A DNA stretch of 59,786 nucleotides from Bacteroidales bacterium (GCA_016936665.1 JAFGXI010000037.1:1-59786), one strand, 5' to 3'. Shown: positions 19,232 through 28,305, counted from the stretch's first letter. Made by a program: numbers and translations. The notes: generated from the sequence alone by a model not told the origin.

Positions 19232-20125
19232 TTAATTATTTTTAATATTCATGGCTGCTAACATATTACCGTAAACAGTATTAAGAGCTTGTAGATTACT
19301 ACCTAATTGAGCCACTTGCTCTTTGTATTTTTTAGTATCATCAACAGAAGCATTTAAGCTTTCCATCATTTCGTTGATACCAGAGTAGATTCGTTTAGAA
19401 GCTTCTAAATGTTCGTTTGAATTAGAAATTTGCATTTCGTAAACTGCATTTAAGGCTGCTAAATTTTTGTTCATATTTTCTAGCTGTTGTCCATAAGTTT
19501 TGTTACCATCAACAGCTGTTTCATTTTCTTTGTTTAACGATTCTGTTAATCTAGCATAAGATGCAGCTAATGCTGTTCCTGCTTCAGTAACGTTTTTGTT
19601 TGATGCAGTTAGTTGCTCAACAGAAGAGTTATATGTATCTGAAAAACCGGTCATTGAACCAGTTGCTTCTTTGACTTTAGTAACATATTCGTTAGTTACG
19701 GCAGAAGCGTCTGACAGATCGCTTAGTTTTGAAGCTGTATCGTTAAGTTTAGTTAAACCGGCACCTAGGTTTTGGAATAATTCTGGACTTAACTCTCCCT
19801 CTAACAATAATGCATCGAATTTTTCTAAAGCTGATGATGAACTAGACTTAGTAGCAACTACCTCATCTTCCATATCTTCGATACCCGCTAATTGTGGATA
19901 AACTAAAGACCAATCAAATTCCTCGTGAAGAGGTTCGAAAGCTGACATGAAGAAAATCAAAATCTCAGTGGTCATCCCTGCTGTAAGCATGATTCCTGCA
20001 CCTGGCCAGTGCTGAATCTTAAACAAGGCTCCAGCTAGTACTATAGATGCTCCCCATCCATAGACATAAGCCATCATTTTTTTCCACTTCTCACTTTGAA
20101 CTAGTTCGGTAATGCTAAATCCCAT
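19232..20125 (-). CDS. gldL: Type IX secretion motor protein GldL (PorL)
   Basis: GldL is the inner-membrane stator of the type IX motor. Two transmembrane helices near the N-terminus (about residues 17-35 and 44-62) carry the family motif FKIQHWPGAGIMLTAGMTTEI; the Glu in TTEILIF is the conserved charged residue in the second helix linked to proton use. After residue 85 the protein is a long cytoplasmic helical/coiled-coil region with many Asn and Ser residues and regular spacing of LNAVYEMQISNSNEHLEASK-like segments. The 297-residue length is close to P. gingivalis PorL and longer than flavobacterial GldL. Confidence 0.95.
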   Translation of the reverse strand: MGFSITELVQSEKWKKMMAYVYGWGASIVLAGALFKIQHWPGAGIMLTAGMTTEILIFFMSAFEPLHEEFDWSLVYPQLAGIEDMEDEVVATKSSSSSALEKFDALLLEGELSPELFQNLGAGLTKLNDTASKLSDLSDASAVTNEYVTKVKEATGSMTGFSDTYNSSVEQLTASNKNVTEAGTALAASYARLTESLNKENETAVDGNKTYGQQLENMNKNLAALNAVYEMQISNSNEHLEASKRIYSGINEMMESLNASVDDTKKYKEQVAQLGSNLQALNTVYGNMLAAMNIKNN

Positions 20126-20166
20126 GATAATGTATTATTTAGTTAGTAATAAATATAGTTTTCTGA

Positions 20167-21573
20167 TTAATAAATTTGTGAACCTGTACCACCATCGTTA
20201 AAGTCGTGTCCTAAGTATTCTCTAACACATCTGAAACCGATATATGATTTAGCAGTATCTTCGTACTCGAATGTACGAGTACCACACTGCATGTAAAATG
20301 CGATATCTTTCCAAGAACCACCCCTAATGACTTTACGTTTTTTCTCAGGCGGATCGTTTGGTAATGTTTCGTATTCGTAATCAGGGTTTAAATCGTCTGT
20401 GTATGAGTAAGCCGCAGGATTCCAAGCATTTCTTGTCCATTCTGAAACATTACCGGCCATATCATAAATACCCCAATCGTTAGGATCGTTGTTTGCAACA
20501 ATTACAGTATGCAAACCTCCGTCCGCAGGATAATTACCACGCATTGGTTTAAAGTTGGCAATATAACAACCTTTATAATTTGTTGCATAAGGACCACCCC
20601 ATGGATACATCGAATTTTTCTGACCGCCACGAGCAGCGTATTCCCATTCCGACTCGGTTGGTAACCTATAATCTTGAACAATTGGCTGGTCGTCTTGCAT
20701 TAAGAAAGAATTCATCAATATCGTTCTCCAAATGCCAAATGCACGTGCTTGTCTCCATGTAACACCTACAACAGGATAGTGATCGTATGCAGGATGCCAG
20801 AAATAAGCTTTTGTCATAGGTTCATTAAAAGAATAGGTAAAGTCGCTTATCCAAACTAAAGTATCAGGATAAACATTAATTACATCTCTCATGATGAATG
20901 ACGAACGATCTTTGATTTCGATTTTCTCGCCTCTAGTAGCACCTTTAGAATAGTCTGTAACTTCTCCATCATACTTTTCAGTTTCATAATTCCAGGCTGT
21001 TCTATTTTCGTTACCAAAGTATTGTTTTCTAGCTGCTTGATTGAGATCAATCCAAAAATATTCGTAATTTAATTTCCTGGTATCAATTTGCTTTTGGCGA
21101 TAAAAACGCTCATGCTCGGGTAGATACATAGAACTAAGCGCTTCCCTGACATCTTCATCGTCAGTATACCATTGTATTTTTGAGTCCCAGTTAATGAATG
21201 GGGGATCGATATCCTCATCAAATTCATTGGTTGTGATTAAATATTCTTCTTCATCAACCTCACCAAGTTTTTTAAATGCAATTGAGTCGCGTACCCAATA
21301 TACAAACTGACGATACTCGTTGTTTGTTATTTCGGTTTGATCAATCCAAAAAGCCTTAATAGAAACGGTTTTTTGTTCTGCGGACATCGCCCAAAACACA
21401 TCCTGATCGTTAGGACCCATTTGGTAACTACCACTTCTGCAAAATTGCATTCCATAAGGTTGGGTAGGGTAATAATATGGTCTGTTCTGAACACCTGTCA
21501 GCTCGCCATTTCCCCAATTAGCGCAACTCGAAAGAATTACAGCTAATGTTCCCAGAATTAATAACTTTTTCAT
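20167..21573 (-). CDS. gldK: Type IX secretion lipoprotein GldK (PorK)
   Basis: GldK/PorK is an outer-membrane lipoprotein facing the periplasm that forms a ring with GldN. The 468-residue protein has a lipoprotein signal (ILSSC, lipidated Cys17) and a sulfatase-modifying-factor (FGE/SUMF1) fold: GPNDQDVFW near the start, WIDQTEITNNEYRQFVYWVRD, PVVGVTWRQARAFGIWR, LPTESEWEYAARGG, GNVSEWTRNAW and VIRGGSWKD. The FGE catalytic cysteines are not conserved, as expected for GldK, which has a structural role. It lies 41 bp upstream of gldL. Confidence 0.95.
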   Translation of the reverse strand: MKKLLILGTLAVILSSCANWGNGELTGVQNRPYYYPTQPYGMQFCRSGSYQMGPNDQDVFWAMSAEQKTVSIKAFWIDQTEITNNEYRQFVYWVRDSIAFKKLGEVDEEEYLITTNEFDEDIDPPFINWDSKIQWYTDDEDVREALSSMYLPEHERFYRQKQIDTRKLNYEYFWIDLNQAARKQYFGNENRTAWNYETEKYDGEVTDYSKGATRGEKIEIKDRSSFIMRDVINVYPDTLVWISDFTYSFNEPMTKAYFWHPAYDHYPVVGVTWRQARAFGIWRTILMNSFLMQDDQPIVQDYRLPTESEWEYAARGGQKNSMYPWGGPYATNYKGCYIANFKPMRGNYPADGGLHTVIVANNDPNDWGIYDMAGNVSEWTRNAWNPAAYSYTDDLNPDYEYETLPNDPPEKKRKVIRGGSWKDIAFYMQCGTRTFEYEDTAKSYIGFRCVREYLGHDFNDGGTGSQIY

Positions 21574-21615
21574 ACAATACCTCCTATATATGTCAGTTTA
21601 TGACTTTCAAATATA

Positions 21616-22578
21616 TTATAAAAATCTAACACTCTTATAACTTGTCTTTCCTTTCGACTTAGTTATTGAGAAACAATATTTAAGCATTACATCGAATGAG
21701 CTTTTATTTTTAAAGTCCATACCCAATCCATATTCGTATGCTATACCAAACGATAAATTGTTTTTAAGAGTAGCACCAACCATTAAACCTAAATCGTTAT
21801 TGGCACGATAAGTTAAACCGGCCCAAAACATTTGGTTATAAAGCGCTGTTAGATTTGCTGAGAATTGGGTTGTTATGAAATCTGTTTTTACAAGTACCGA
21901 TGGTCTTAATTGAATAACACCATTAGGCATTGTGTAATAGTAACCCGCATCTAAATAATATGTTCTGGCCATGTAATTGGCTTTAACGTCTTCGTTAGTT
22001 GAAAATTTTGGTTTTGTTAAATGAGTGGCAGAAATGCCAGCATACATTTCGTTATATTTATCAAAAGTAGTATGATAAAACAAACCAAAATTAGCATCGA
22101 ATGCAATATGAGGTTCTTGGTTTGTTGAAATCGTAGGATCGTCGGTAGGTGCAGCATTTTCGTCGTATAACATTTGAGAGGTTATCCACTCTGCACTTAA
22201 TGAATTCTGAATTAAGCCTAGACCTAAGCCCAAACCTAAATCACCATCATCTCCCACTTTTAAACGATAAGCATAATTTGCATTGAAATAGGTAGATGTA
22301 TTAAAGCCAACATTATCGCTAAGCACATTGATACCTACTCCTGAACTAATATTTGGCATAGCCATATCCGCTGATAGCACCATTGTTCTGGGGTTGTTTT
22401 CGAAGCCCATCCATTGTTCGTGAAAAATAGCTCTTGCACAGATTCCTCCATTGGCACCGGCAAATCCGGGATTAATAGCCATATGGTTGAACATGTTAAA
22501 ACTATACTGTGGATCTGTTTGAGAGTAACCCATTGTAAGTATTACCATTAATAGTGCTAAGTTGAGTAGCTTTTTCAT
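21616..22578 (-). CDS. porP: PorP/SprF family outer-membrane protein
   Basis: PorP/SprF proteins are outer-membrane beta-barrels that work with the type IX secretion apparatus, some helping secretion or anchoring of specific adhesins. The 320-residue protein has a signal peptide (1-19), the family opening TDPQYSFNMFNHMAINPGFAGANGGICARAIFHEQWMGFENNPRT (quoted only as a region; key pieces are NMFN, NPGFAG and QWMGF), and alternating strands to the C-terminal YCFSITKSKG. It is first in the order porP-gldK-gldL-gldM-gldN, the same order as the P. gingivalis porPKLMN operon. Its promoter is probably in the 239-bp gap before the aminotransferase, where I see no other feature. Confidence 0.88.
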   Translation of the reverse strand: MKKLLNLALLMVILTMGYSQTDPQYSFNMFNHMAINPGFAGANGGICARAIFHEQWMGFENNPRTMVLSADMAMPNISSGVGINVLSDNVGFNTSTYFNANYAYRLKVGDDGDLGLGLGLGLIQNSLSAEWITSQMLYDENAAPTDDPTISTNQEPHIAFDANFGLFYHTTFDKYNEMYAGISATHLTKPKFSTNEDVKANYMARTYYLDAGYYYTMPNGVIQLRPSVLVKTDFITTQFSANLTALYNQMFWAGLTYRANNDLGLMVGATLKNNLSFGIAYEYGLGMDFKNKSSFDVMLKYCFSITKSKGKTSYKSVRFL

Positions 22579-22817
22579 AAGATTCTTTAAGTATTATACC
22601 AGTTTTACACCTATAATTAGCGAGTAAAGTAAGTAAAAATATTTTTCACATACAAATTTTATTAACAATTATTCGTTGATAACCCTCGCTTATTGTTAAC
22701 ATTGTTTAACAAAATCGATTTGAAATCAATGCATTATATCTTCGTTTTACGTTGATAAACATTTCGTTCAAGCCCTAAAGATAACGATAATAATTGAATT
22801 AATATTGCTCAGGGCTT

Positions 22818-24017
22818 CTAATTTGTTCTACCAGGATAGACTCTAAGCGCATGCTCGAGCACTTCCATTGCCTTTTTTAGATCTTCGATTTTCAACACAT
22901 AGGCAATTCTTACTTCATTTAAGCCTAAACCAACTGTTGAATAAAAACCATCGGCAGGCGCAACCATTACCGTTTGGTTTTCGTATTCGAAGTCTTCTAG
23001 TAACCATTGAGCGAATTTGCTGGCATTATCGATAGGTAATTTAACAACCGTATAAAAAGCACCTTTAGGCATAGGAGAATAAACCCCTTCCATTTTATTC
23101 AGAGCATCAACCATATAATTGCGTCGCTCGATATATTCATGATAAACTTCATCGAAATAAGATTGTGGTGTGTCTAATGAAGCTTCTCCTACAACTTGAC
23201 CAAAAGACGGTGGACTTAATCTGGCTTGAGCAAACTTCATTGCAGTATCCATTACTGATTTATTCTTAGTAATAAGCGTGCCTATTCTAACACCACATTC
23301 GCTGTATCGTTTCGAAACAGAATCCATCATTATTACATTCTGCTCTAATCCTTTTAAATGCATCGCCGAAAAATGTTTCGCTCCATCGTAAACAAATTCT
23401 CGGTACACCTCATCAGAAAATAAATACAAGTCGTTTTCTAAAACAATCTCCTTAAGACTTTCGAGTTCTTCTTGAGAATATAAGTATCCTGTTGGGTTAT
23501 TCGGATTACATATAACGATTCCTTTTGTTTTAGGAGTTATTAATTTTTTGAACTCTTGTATTGCCGGTAAAGCAAAGTCGTTCTCTATTGTAGAGGTGAT
23601 GGGAACAACCTTAACCCCTGCAGCTATGGCAAAACCATTATAATTTGCATAAAAAGGCTCGGGTATAATTACTTCGTCGCCAGGATTTAAGCAGGTTAAA
23701 AACGCAAAAGAAATAGCTTCTGACCCCCCTGTAGTAATCATCACTTCATTTTCATCGATATCGATGTTTATATTTTTATAGTACTTCGTGATTTTTTTTC
23801 GATACGATAAATTTCCTGCACTGTGGCTGTATTCAACAACTTTCACATCCCAATTTTTTATCGCTTGTATAGCTACTTCTGGGGTTTTAATGTCGGGCTG
23901 GCCAATATTTAAATGATAAACTTTTCTACCTTTTAATTTAGCCGCTTCTGCAAAAGGAACTAACTTTCTAATTGGAGAGGCTGGCATGTCCGAACCCCTT
24001 TGTGATATTTGTGGCAT
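22818..24017 (-). CDS. PLP-dependent aminotransferase, class I/II
   Basis: The 399-residue enzyme belongs to the aspartate aminotransferase superfamily (fold type I). It has the N-terminal LNIGQPDIKTP motif, the phosphate-binding TTGGSEAISFAF, the NPNNPTGYLYS motif, a DEVYREFVYDG aspartate/tyrosine pair and the Schiff-base lysine in DSVSKRYSECGVRIGTL. The amino donor and acceptor cannot be read from sequence; aspartate or aromatic amino acids are the likeliest. I choose the ATG at 24017 (MPQISQRGSDMPASPIRKL) over 24056, since the shorter form matches the usual start of this group. It is monocistronic between porP and yidD. Confidence 0.9.
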   Translation of the reverse strand: MPQISQRGSDMPASPIRKLVPFAEAAKLKGRKVYHLNIGQPDIKTPEVAIQAIKNWDVKVVEYSHSAGNLSYRKKITKYYKNINIDIDENEVMITTGGSEAISFAFLTCLNPGDEVIIPEPFYANYNGFAIAAGVKVVPITSTIENDFALPAIQEFKKLITPKTKGIVICNPNNPTGYLYSQEELESLKEIVLENDLYLFSDEVYREFVYDGAKHFSAMHLKGLEQNVIMMDSVSKRYSECGVRIGTLITKNKSVMDTAMKFAQARLSPPSFGQVVGEASLDTPQSYFDEVYHEYIERRNYMVDALNKMEGVYSPMPKGAFYTVVKLPIDNASKFAQWLLEDFEYENQTVMVAPADGFYSTVGLGLNEVRIAYVLKIEDLKKAMEVLEHALRVYPGRTN

Positions 24018-24137
24018 TTTGAATGAATTATTGGTTATAAAATAATAAGAGGACAAAGTTAATCTATTAGCCTCAATTTTAACATAATATGGCTTAAATT
24101 TGATGTTAATTATTGAAAGCCTAATTTCCTATGTTGA

Positions 24138-24455
24138 CTAAATGGACTTTCTATCCTTTTTTAGCATGGCTTGGTGCAAATTAAATTTAGATGTTTTTGC
24201 TTTTTTATAGGTTTTAAACTTAAAAAGCGGCACAGGATCATAACCCTCTGTTCCCCAAGGGTGACACTTACTTAATCGATGTGCTGCCATGTAAGTTCCG
24301 TCGACCATTCCATATTTTTTAATTGCTTCTTCTGCGTATGAAGAACATGTGGGGTAGTGCCTACAAGATGCCGGAGTAAAAGGAGAGATGGCATACTTAT
24401 ATATACCTATTAATATAAGTAGAGGAAATGATAATATTTTTTTAATCCAGATCAC
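24138..24455 (-). CDS. yidD: Membrane protein insertion efficiency factor YidD
   Basis: YidD is a small inner-membrane-associated protein that assists YidC in inserting membrane proteins. The 105 residues contain the family core: an amphipathic N-terminus (KKILSFPLLILIGIYKYAISPF), the CRHYPTCSSYAEEAIKKYG motif with both cysteines, and CHPWGTEGYDPVP. A C-terminal basic extension of about 20 residues (KKAKTSKFNLHQAMLKKDRKS) goes beyond most family members. It overlaps mobA by 4 bp (ATGA-type), so the two are translationally coupled. Confidence 0.92.
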   Translation of the reverse strand: MIWIKKILSFPLLILIGIYKYAISPFTPASCRHYPTCSSYAEEAIKKYGMVDGTYMAAHRLSKCHPWGTEGYDPVPLFKFKTYKKAKTSKFNLHQAMLKKDRKSI

Positions 24456-25036
24456 TCGCTTTTATTGATTAACCTTTGATAGTCTTCGGGCGTGTTGATA
24501 TTCATAAAATACGATTCTTCATTAATGGGAATGTATTTGCTTTGTACCTGATTTAAAAGATTCATCATTTTATAGTTATTTTTTGAAATACATAATTCAA
24601 GCACTTCGCTAATTGAATGATGATATATGGCAAAAAGTGGCTCTATATGATGCTCGTGAATAGGAACAATAGCTTGAAAATTATCGTCAATTTGATTTAT
24701 TAGCTGTTCGATAAACTCAGGCTTTACCATCGGACTATCGCATGGCAAACACAAATAATATTCTGCCTTGTTCTGTTTTAAAATACTATACAAGCCCCCC
24801 ATTGGACCGATTTCTTTATGAAGATCTTCGATGCGTGTTAATCCAAATTTATCGTGAAATTTTGTATTGCTGCTTAGTAGAACTTCGCTGCAGTAGGGAG
24901 TTAAGATATCTATGGAATACTTGATAAGAGCTTCGTCTCGGTATAGCATTAAGCTTTTATCTTGACCCATTCTACGGCTTAATCCGCCAGCTAAAACAAC
25001 CCCAATAAGGCGATTTTCGAACTGTCTAATCATCAA
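24452..25036 (-). CDS. mobA: Molybdenum cofactor guanylyltransferase
   Basis: MobA attaches GMP to molybdopterin to make the guanine dinucleotide cofactor used by DMSO-reductase-family enzymes. The 194-residue protein has the nucleotidyltransferase signature VVLAGGLSRRMGQDKSLM near the N-terminus, EDLHKEIGPMGGLYSIL and CLPCDSPMVKPEF, which carries the metal-binding Asp. It overlaps the end of tatC by 11 bp. Coupling to the Tat translocase makes sense because many molybdopterin enzymes are exported folded through Tat; the link is inferred from position. Confidence 0.92.
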   Translation of the reverse strand: MMIRQFENRLIGVVLAGGLSRRMGQDKSLMLYRDEALIKYSIDILTPYCSEVLLSSNTKFHDKFGLTRIEDLHKEIGPMGGLYSILKQNKAEYYLCLPCDSPMVKPEFIEQLINQIDDNFQAIVPIHEHHIEPLFAIYHHSISEVLELCISKNNYKMMNLLNQVQSKYIPINEESYFMNINTPEDYQRLINKSE

Positions 25037-25868
25037 TTCCGGTACTTATTCTACGTTTACTGACTACACGTTTAGATATCTTAATACTAAACTCGTAAAG
25101 TATAAGCAATGGGATGGCTACCAATATTTGCGAAAACACATCGGGAGGCGTAATGATAGCAGCAAGTACTACAAAAGCAACCACAGAATGACGTCTGTAC
25201 TTTTTTAAGAAGTGAGGCGTAACAAGGCCTATCTTTGAAAGAAAATAGATTACCACCGGCAATTCAAACACAACCCCAGAAGCCAGTGTAATAGATGTAA
25301 TAATAGAAAAGTACGAATCGAAGTTAATCTGATTGAGAACCTGATCGCTTATCGAGTAAGAACTTAAAAAATTAATTGACAAGGGTAAAATCAAATAATA
25401 TCCAAATAAAACTCCCACAGTAAACAAAATTGAAACCGCAAACAGAATTCCTCTTGAGTTATTTAATTCATTTTGATTCAAAGCCGGCTTAATAAATCTC
25501 CATAACTCCCATATTAAATAAGGAAAACCTATAACCACACCGGCAATAATTGAAATAATAATATGAGATCTAAACTGCCCTGCCAACTTAATATTAATCA
25601 TCTCGAAAGGCGTCTGATTAATACAAAGATCGAGATTCCAATGATGCGCAAGATAACAAAGCAAACGATTTGTAAAAAACTCCGGTTCTCTTGGTTTCAG
25701 AATAATATCGTCGAATAAAAAATCTTTAAAGAAAAAAGCAACTATAGCCAACACTAATACGGCTATTAAACCTCTTATAAGATGTATTCTAAATTCGTCG
25801 AGGTGATCGCCAAAAGACATTTTTTTTGGCGGGTTCTTTTTTTTTGTGACTTGAACAGTTTCTGACAT
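25026..25868 (-). CDS. tatC: Twin-arginine translocase subunit TatC
   Basis: TatC is the multi-spanning inner-membrane receptor for twin-arginine signal peptides. The 280-residue protein starts with a basic stretch and the family motif MSFGDHLDEFRIHLIRGL (Glu in HLDEFR conserved), then six hydrophobic segments, including the conserved FPYLIWELWRFIKPAL loop. A periplasmic insertion between helices 1 and 2 (about residues 50-95, with two Cys) is longer than in Proteobacteria and typical of Bacteroidota. tatA lies 86 bp upstream; no tatB is present. Confidence 0.95.
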   Translation of the reverse strand: MSETVQVTKKKNPPKKMSFGDHLDEFRIHLIRGLIAVLVLAIVAFFFKDFLFDDIILKPREPEFFTNRLLCYLAHHWNLDLCINQTPFEMINIKLAGQFRSHIIISIIAGVVIGFPYLIWELWRFIKPALNQNELNNSRGILFAVSILFTVGVLFGYYLILPLSINFLSSYSISDQVLNQINFDSYFSIITSITLASGVVFELPVVIYFLSKIGLVTPHFLKKYRRHSVVAFVVLAAIITPPDVFSQILVAIPLLILYEFSIKISKRVVSKRRISTGIDD

Positions 25869-25954
25869 TTGATGTAATCGGCTAAAAAAATATTGACACC
25901 CTTATGGTAAAGCATGCCAATATTTTCTTTTTTAAAGTCTAATAAACTTTACGT

Positions 25955-26164
25955 CTATTTTTCGATTTTAGTATTATTAGATTCTTCTTTTGTGGCTGTA
26001 TTGTCGTTCCCGCTAATTCCATCTTTAAACTCTTTCACCCCACGACCCATACCACGCATTAACTCAGGTATTTTTTTGCCACCAAAAAGCACGAGTACGA
26101 CCACCACGATGAGAATCCACTCTGAGCCACCCATACTGAATAATAATAAAACGGAGTCTAACAT
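25955..26164 (-). CDS. tatA: Twin-arginine translocase subunit TatA
   Basis: TatA oligomerises to form the passage for folded proteins. The 69-residue protein has a short N-terminal helix (SEWILIVVVVLVLFGGKKIPEL) with the conserved FG hinge, then an amphipathic basic helix (MRGMGRGVKEFKDGI) and a disordered charged tail. With tatC and no tatB it forms a minimal two-component Tat system, in which TatA can supply the TatB role. Confidence 0.93.
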   Translation of the reverse strand: MLDSVLLLFSMGGSEWILIVVVVLVLFGGKKIPELMRGMGRGVKEFKDGISGNDNTATKEESNNTKIEK

Positions 26165-26247
26165 AATTTCAATTTTTTGTTCAAGACAAAGTTAAGACAA
26201 TTATTGTTGAAAATTCAAACCTTTTTTAGCAGATTTTATTTTAAAAT

Positions 26248-26532
26248 CTATTGTTGTAACCATTCTTTGAATGCCGAAACTTTCTCTCTGCTAACAACCA
26301 AAGGCTCTAGACTCTTTGCTTGAATAACAATCTTTAATCGTGAATTATTGTGAGAAATAATATCTTTAATAGCATGAATAGATATAATATATTGACTGCT
26401 TATACGAAGAAATTGTCGAGGAGAAAGCAGTGCTATAATTTTATCTAAAGATTCATCAATCGGATATTCTTTTTCCGTGAACAAATAGGTCGATTTATCT
26501 TTACTATAAAAAAGCTGAATTTTGTTTAAAGT
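26248..26532 (-). pseudogene. Remnant of a LytTR-type response regulator (DNA-binding domain only)
   Basis: The open stretch between a TAA at 26533-26535 and the stop at 26248 encodes most of a LytTR DNA-binding domain: KIQLFYSKDKSTYLFTEKEYPID, then SPRQFLRISSQYIISIHAIKDI and VVSREKVSAFKEWLQQ, the standard strand-helix pattern. There is no ATG; the only start-like codon is a TTG at 26484, inside the domain. The receiver domain is missing. About 60-130 bp upstream another frame reads GTKYLTIHPVNIA, which resembles the first LytTR strand, suggesting a frameshift or insertion in an older complete gene. A functional short protein cannot be excluded, but decay is more likely. Confidence 0.65.
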
Positions 26533-26675
26533 TTACAAGCCAAAACTAGCACCAACAGATACATTATTTCAATTAAATAAAAACCGATTGCTATATTTAC
26601 AGGATGAATTGTTAAATATTTAGTCCCAATTGCAGGATATCTTATTTCGGCTACACTATATTTTTCGAAAGCTTA

Positions 26676-26683
26676 TATATTTG
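26676..26683 (+). promoter_or_regulatory. Candidate promoter (-7 element) giving a near-leaderless mRNA
   Basis: TATATTTG, an exact TAnnTTTG match, ends only 4 bp before the ATG at 26688. Transcription would start at or next to the ATG. The -33 element is not obvious. Confidence 0.45.
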
Positions 26684-26687
26684 TACT

Positions 26688-27506
26688 ATGAATCGATTTT
26701 TTAAAGGCTTCGGCAAAGGCGTGTCGGATTACGGGCCAGCACTGTCTTTTATTTTTAAACATAATCTTGGATGGTTTTTTCTAGTCCCTATTGTGTTCAA
26801 TATATCGCTCTTTATTGGAGGTTTTGCTGCAATTTCTTCGCTCACAGATTACATTCAAGCAGTTGTGCTCAAATCGACGAGTTTGGAAAATGCCAATTTT
26901 TTTGGAGCCGCTTTTATCAGTGGGCTATTAAGTTTTGGAATCTATATCGTTCTCAAAATAGTGTTCTTTTTCTTGTTTGCATATACTGGAGGCTATATTG
27001 TTTTAATTTTGATGTCGCCATTTCTTGCCTATTTGTCCGAAAAAACTGAGAAGATTCTAACCGGCAAAGACTACCCTTTCGATATTCAACAACTGATGAG
27101 GGATATTGTAAGAGGCGTTTTGATTGCCCTCAGAAATGCACTCATCGAAACATTAATTATCTTTTTATTCTTTATCGTTGGAATAATACCTGTGATCGGA
27201 TTTTTTACGAATCTTATTTCGCCATTCGTACTACTACTAATTGCCGCTTATTTTTACGGGTTTTCATTTGTCGATTATGTCAATGAGAGACAACGATATA
27301 ATATTAAACAAAGCGTTGCTTTTACTCGACAAAACAAAGGATTAATAACTGGTAATGGATTTTTCTTCGCACTTATTTTGTTAATTCCATACATTGGCTT
27401 ACTTATTTCCGGATTTATTGCTATTGTCGCTGTTGTTGCAGCAGTAATATCTGTAAAAGAAATCAAAGACTCGCAACAAATTTCTATTGAGAATGGCATC
27501 CATTAA
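26688..27506 (+). CDS. EI24/CysZ-like multi-spanning membrane protein
   Basis: The 272-residue protein has four to six hydrophobic segments and the layout of the EI24 domain family (CysZ-like): RFFKGFGKGVSDYGPALSFIFKHNLGW at the start, FLAYLSEKTEKILTGKDYPFD in the loop, an IPVIGFFTNLISPF segment and FVDYVNERQRYNIKQSVAFTR near the end. CysZ imports sulfate in some bacteria; for this branch the substrate is unknown. The 3' end overlaps mqnA by 14 bp, so the two are translationally coupled. Confidence 0.8.
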   Translation: MNRFFKGFGKGVSDYGPALSFIFKHNLGWFFLVPIVFNISLFIGGFAAISSLTDYIQAVVLKSTSLENANFFGAAFISGLLSFGIYIVLKIVFFFLFAYTGGYIVLILMSPFLAYLSEKTEKILTGKDYPFDIQQLMRDIVRGVLIALRNALIETLIIFLFFIVGIIPVIGFFTNLISPFVLLLIAAYFYGFSFVDYVNERQRYNIKQSVAFTRQNKGLITGNGFFFALILLIPYIGLLISGFIAIVAVVAAVISVKEIKDSQQISIENGIH

Positions 27507-28239
27507 ACTTGCTTTAGTTTCGTACATCAATACAATTCCATTTATCGATGGTATAAAAAATGACAAACTACTAAACTCAGAAGTCGAACTATACATTGAC
27601 TTTCCGGCCAATTGTGCAAAAGCTATAAAAAATGGTAGTGTAGATGGAGGATTACTGCCTGTCGGAGCTCTCGACGAGTTACCGAAAGACTATCAGATTA
27701 TTAGTGATTTTTGCATAGGTTCTGATGGACCTGTAGAAACAGTTGTTTTGTTGAGTCAAGAACCAATTCATAAACTTCATACTATTTATCTAGATTACCA
27801 ATCGAGAACTTCTGTCAGATTAGTACAAGTATTGGCACAAAACTATTGGAAACAACAGTTCAAGTATTTACCAACAGCTATTGGTTTCGAAAATAATCTT
27901 CCAGAGGGATGTGGCATGGTACTAATTGGCGATAGGGTTTTTGAAAAAGAGCAGTATTATCCCTATCGATATGATTTATCGGATGCGTGGAAAAAATACC
28001 AAAATTTACCTTTTGTTTTCGCTGTTTGGGTTGGAAACGAAAAAGTTAAAGAAATTGAATCGAGCTTAAACAAAGCCTTCCGATCTGGGATCGATAATAT
28101 TGAGCACTCATACAATAACTTATTAACAATAGATAAAGAAAGATTTATTAACTATCTAACTAAAAGCATCTCATATTCTTTTACACAAGAGAAAAAAGAG
28201 GCTATTAAACTGTTTAAAAGTCTGTTAGTTACTCGTTAA
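27493..28239 (+). CDS. mqnA: Chorismate dehydratase (futalosine pathway)
   Basis: MqnA converts chorismate to 3-enolpyruvyl-benzoate, the first step of menaquinone synthesis by the futalosine route. The 248-residue protein has the periplasmic-binding-like fold of the family with the start IKLALVSYINTIPFIDGI, the substrate-loop GSVDGGLLPVGAL, the LDYQSRTSV motif and the GDRVF motif. I use the ATG at 27493; the TTG-initiated form at 27487 adds only two residues. The gene overlaps the EI24-like gene by 14 bp. Other mqn genes are not in the window, so they are unlinked. Confidence 0.9.
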   Translation: MASIKLALVSYINTIPFIDGIKNDKLLNSEVELYIDFPANCAKAIKNGSVDGGLLPVGALDELPKDYQIISDFCIGSDGPVETVVLLSQEPIHKLHTIYLDYQSRTSVRLVQVLAQNYWKQQFKYLPTAIGFENNLPEGCGMVLIGDRVFEKEQYYPYRYDLSDAWKKYQNLPFVFAVWVGNEKVKEIESSLNKAFRSGIDNIEHSYNNLLTIDKERFINYLTKSISYSFTQEKKEAIKLFKSLLVTR

Positions 28240-28305
28240 TAAGTATATTATTCATTTTAAAAGCAAATCGCTATTTTTAGGGTTTAAAGAAAAAACCATC
28301 AATTT

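Noticed and set aside
22579..22817. A small gene or RNA in the gap before porP
   Set aside because: No reading frame, hairpin with T run or exact promoter match was found; it probably holds only the operon promoter.
26533..26680. A short plus-strand protein ending in LQDELLNI
   Set aside because: No start codon and an immediate upstream stop; the LytTR remnant on the minus strand explains the region better.
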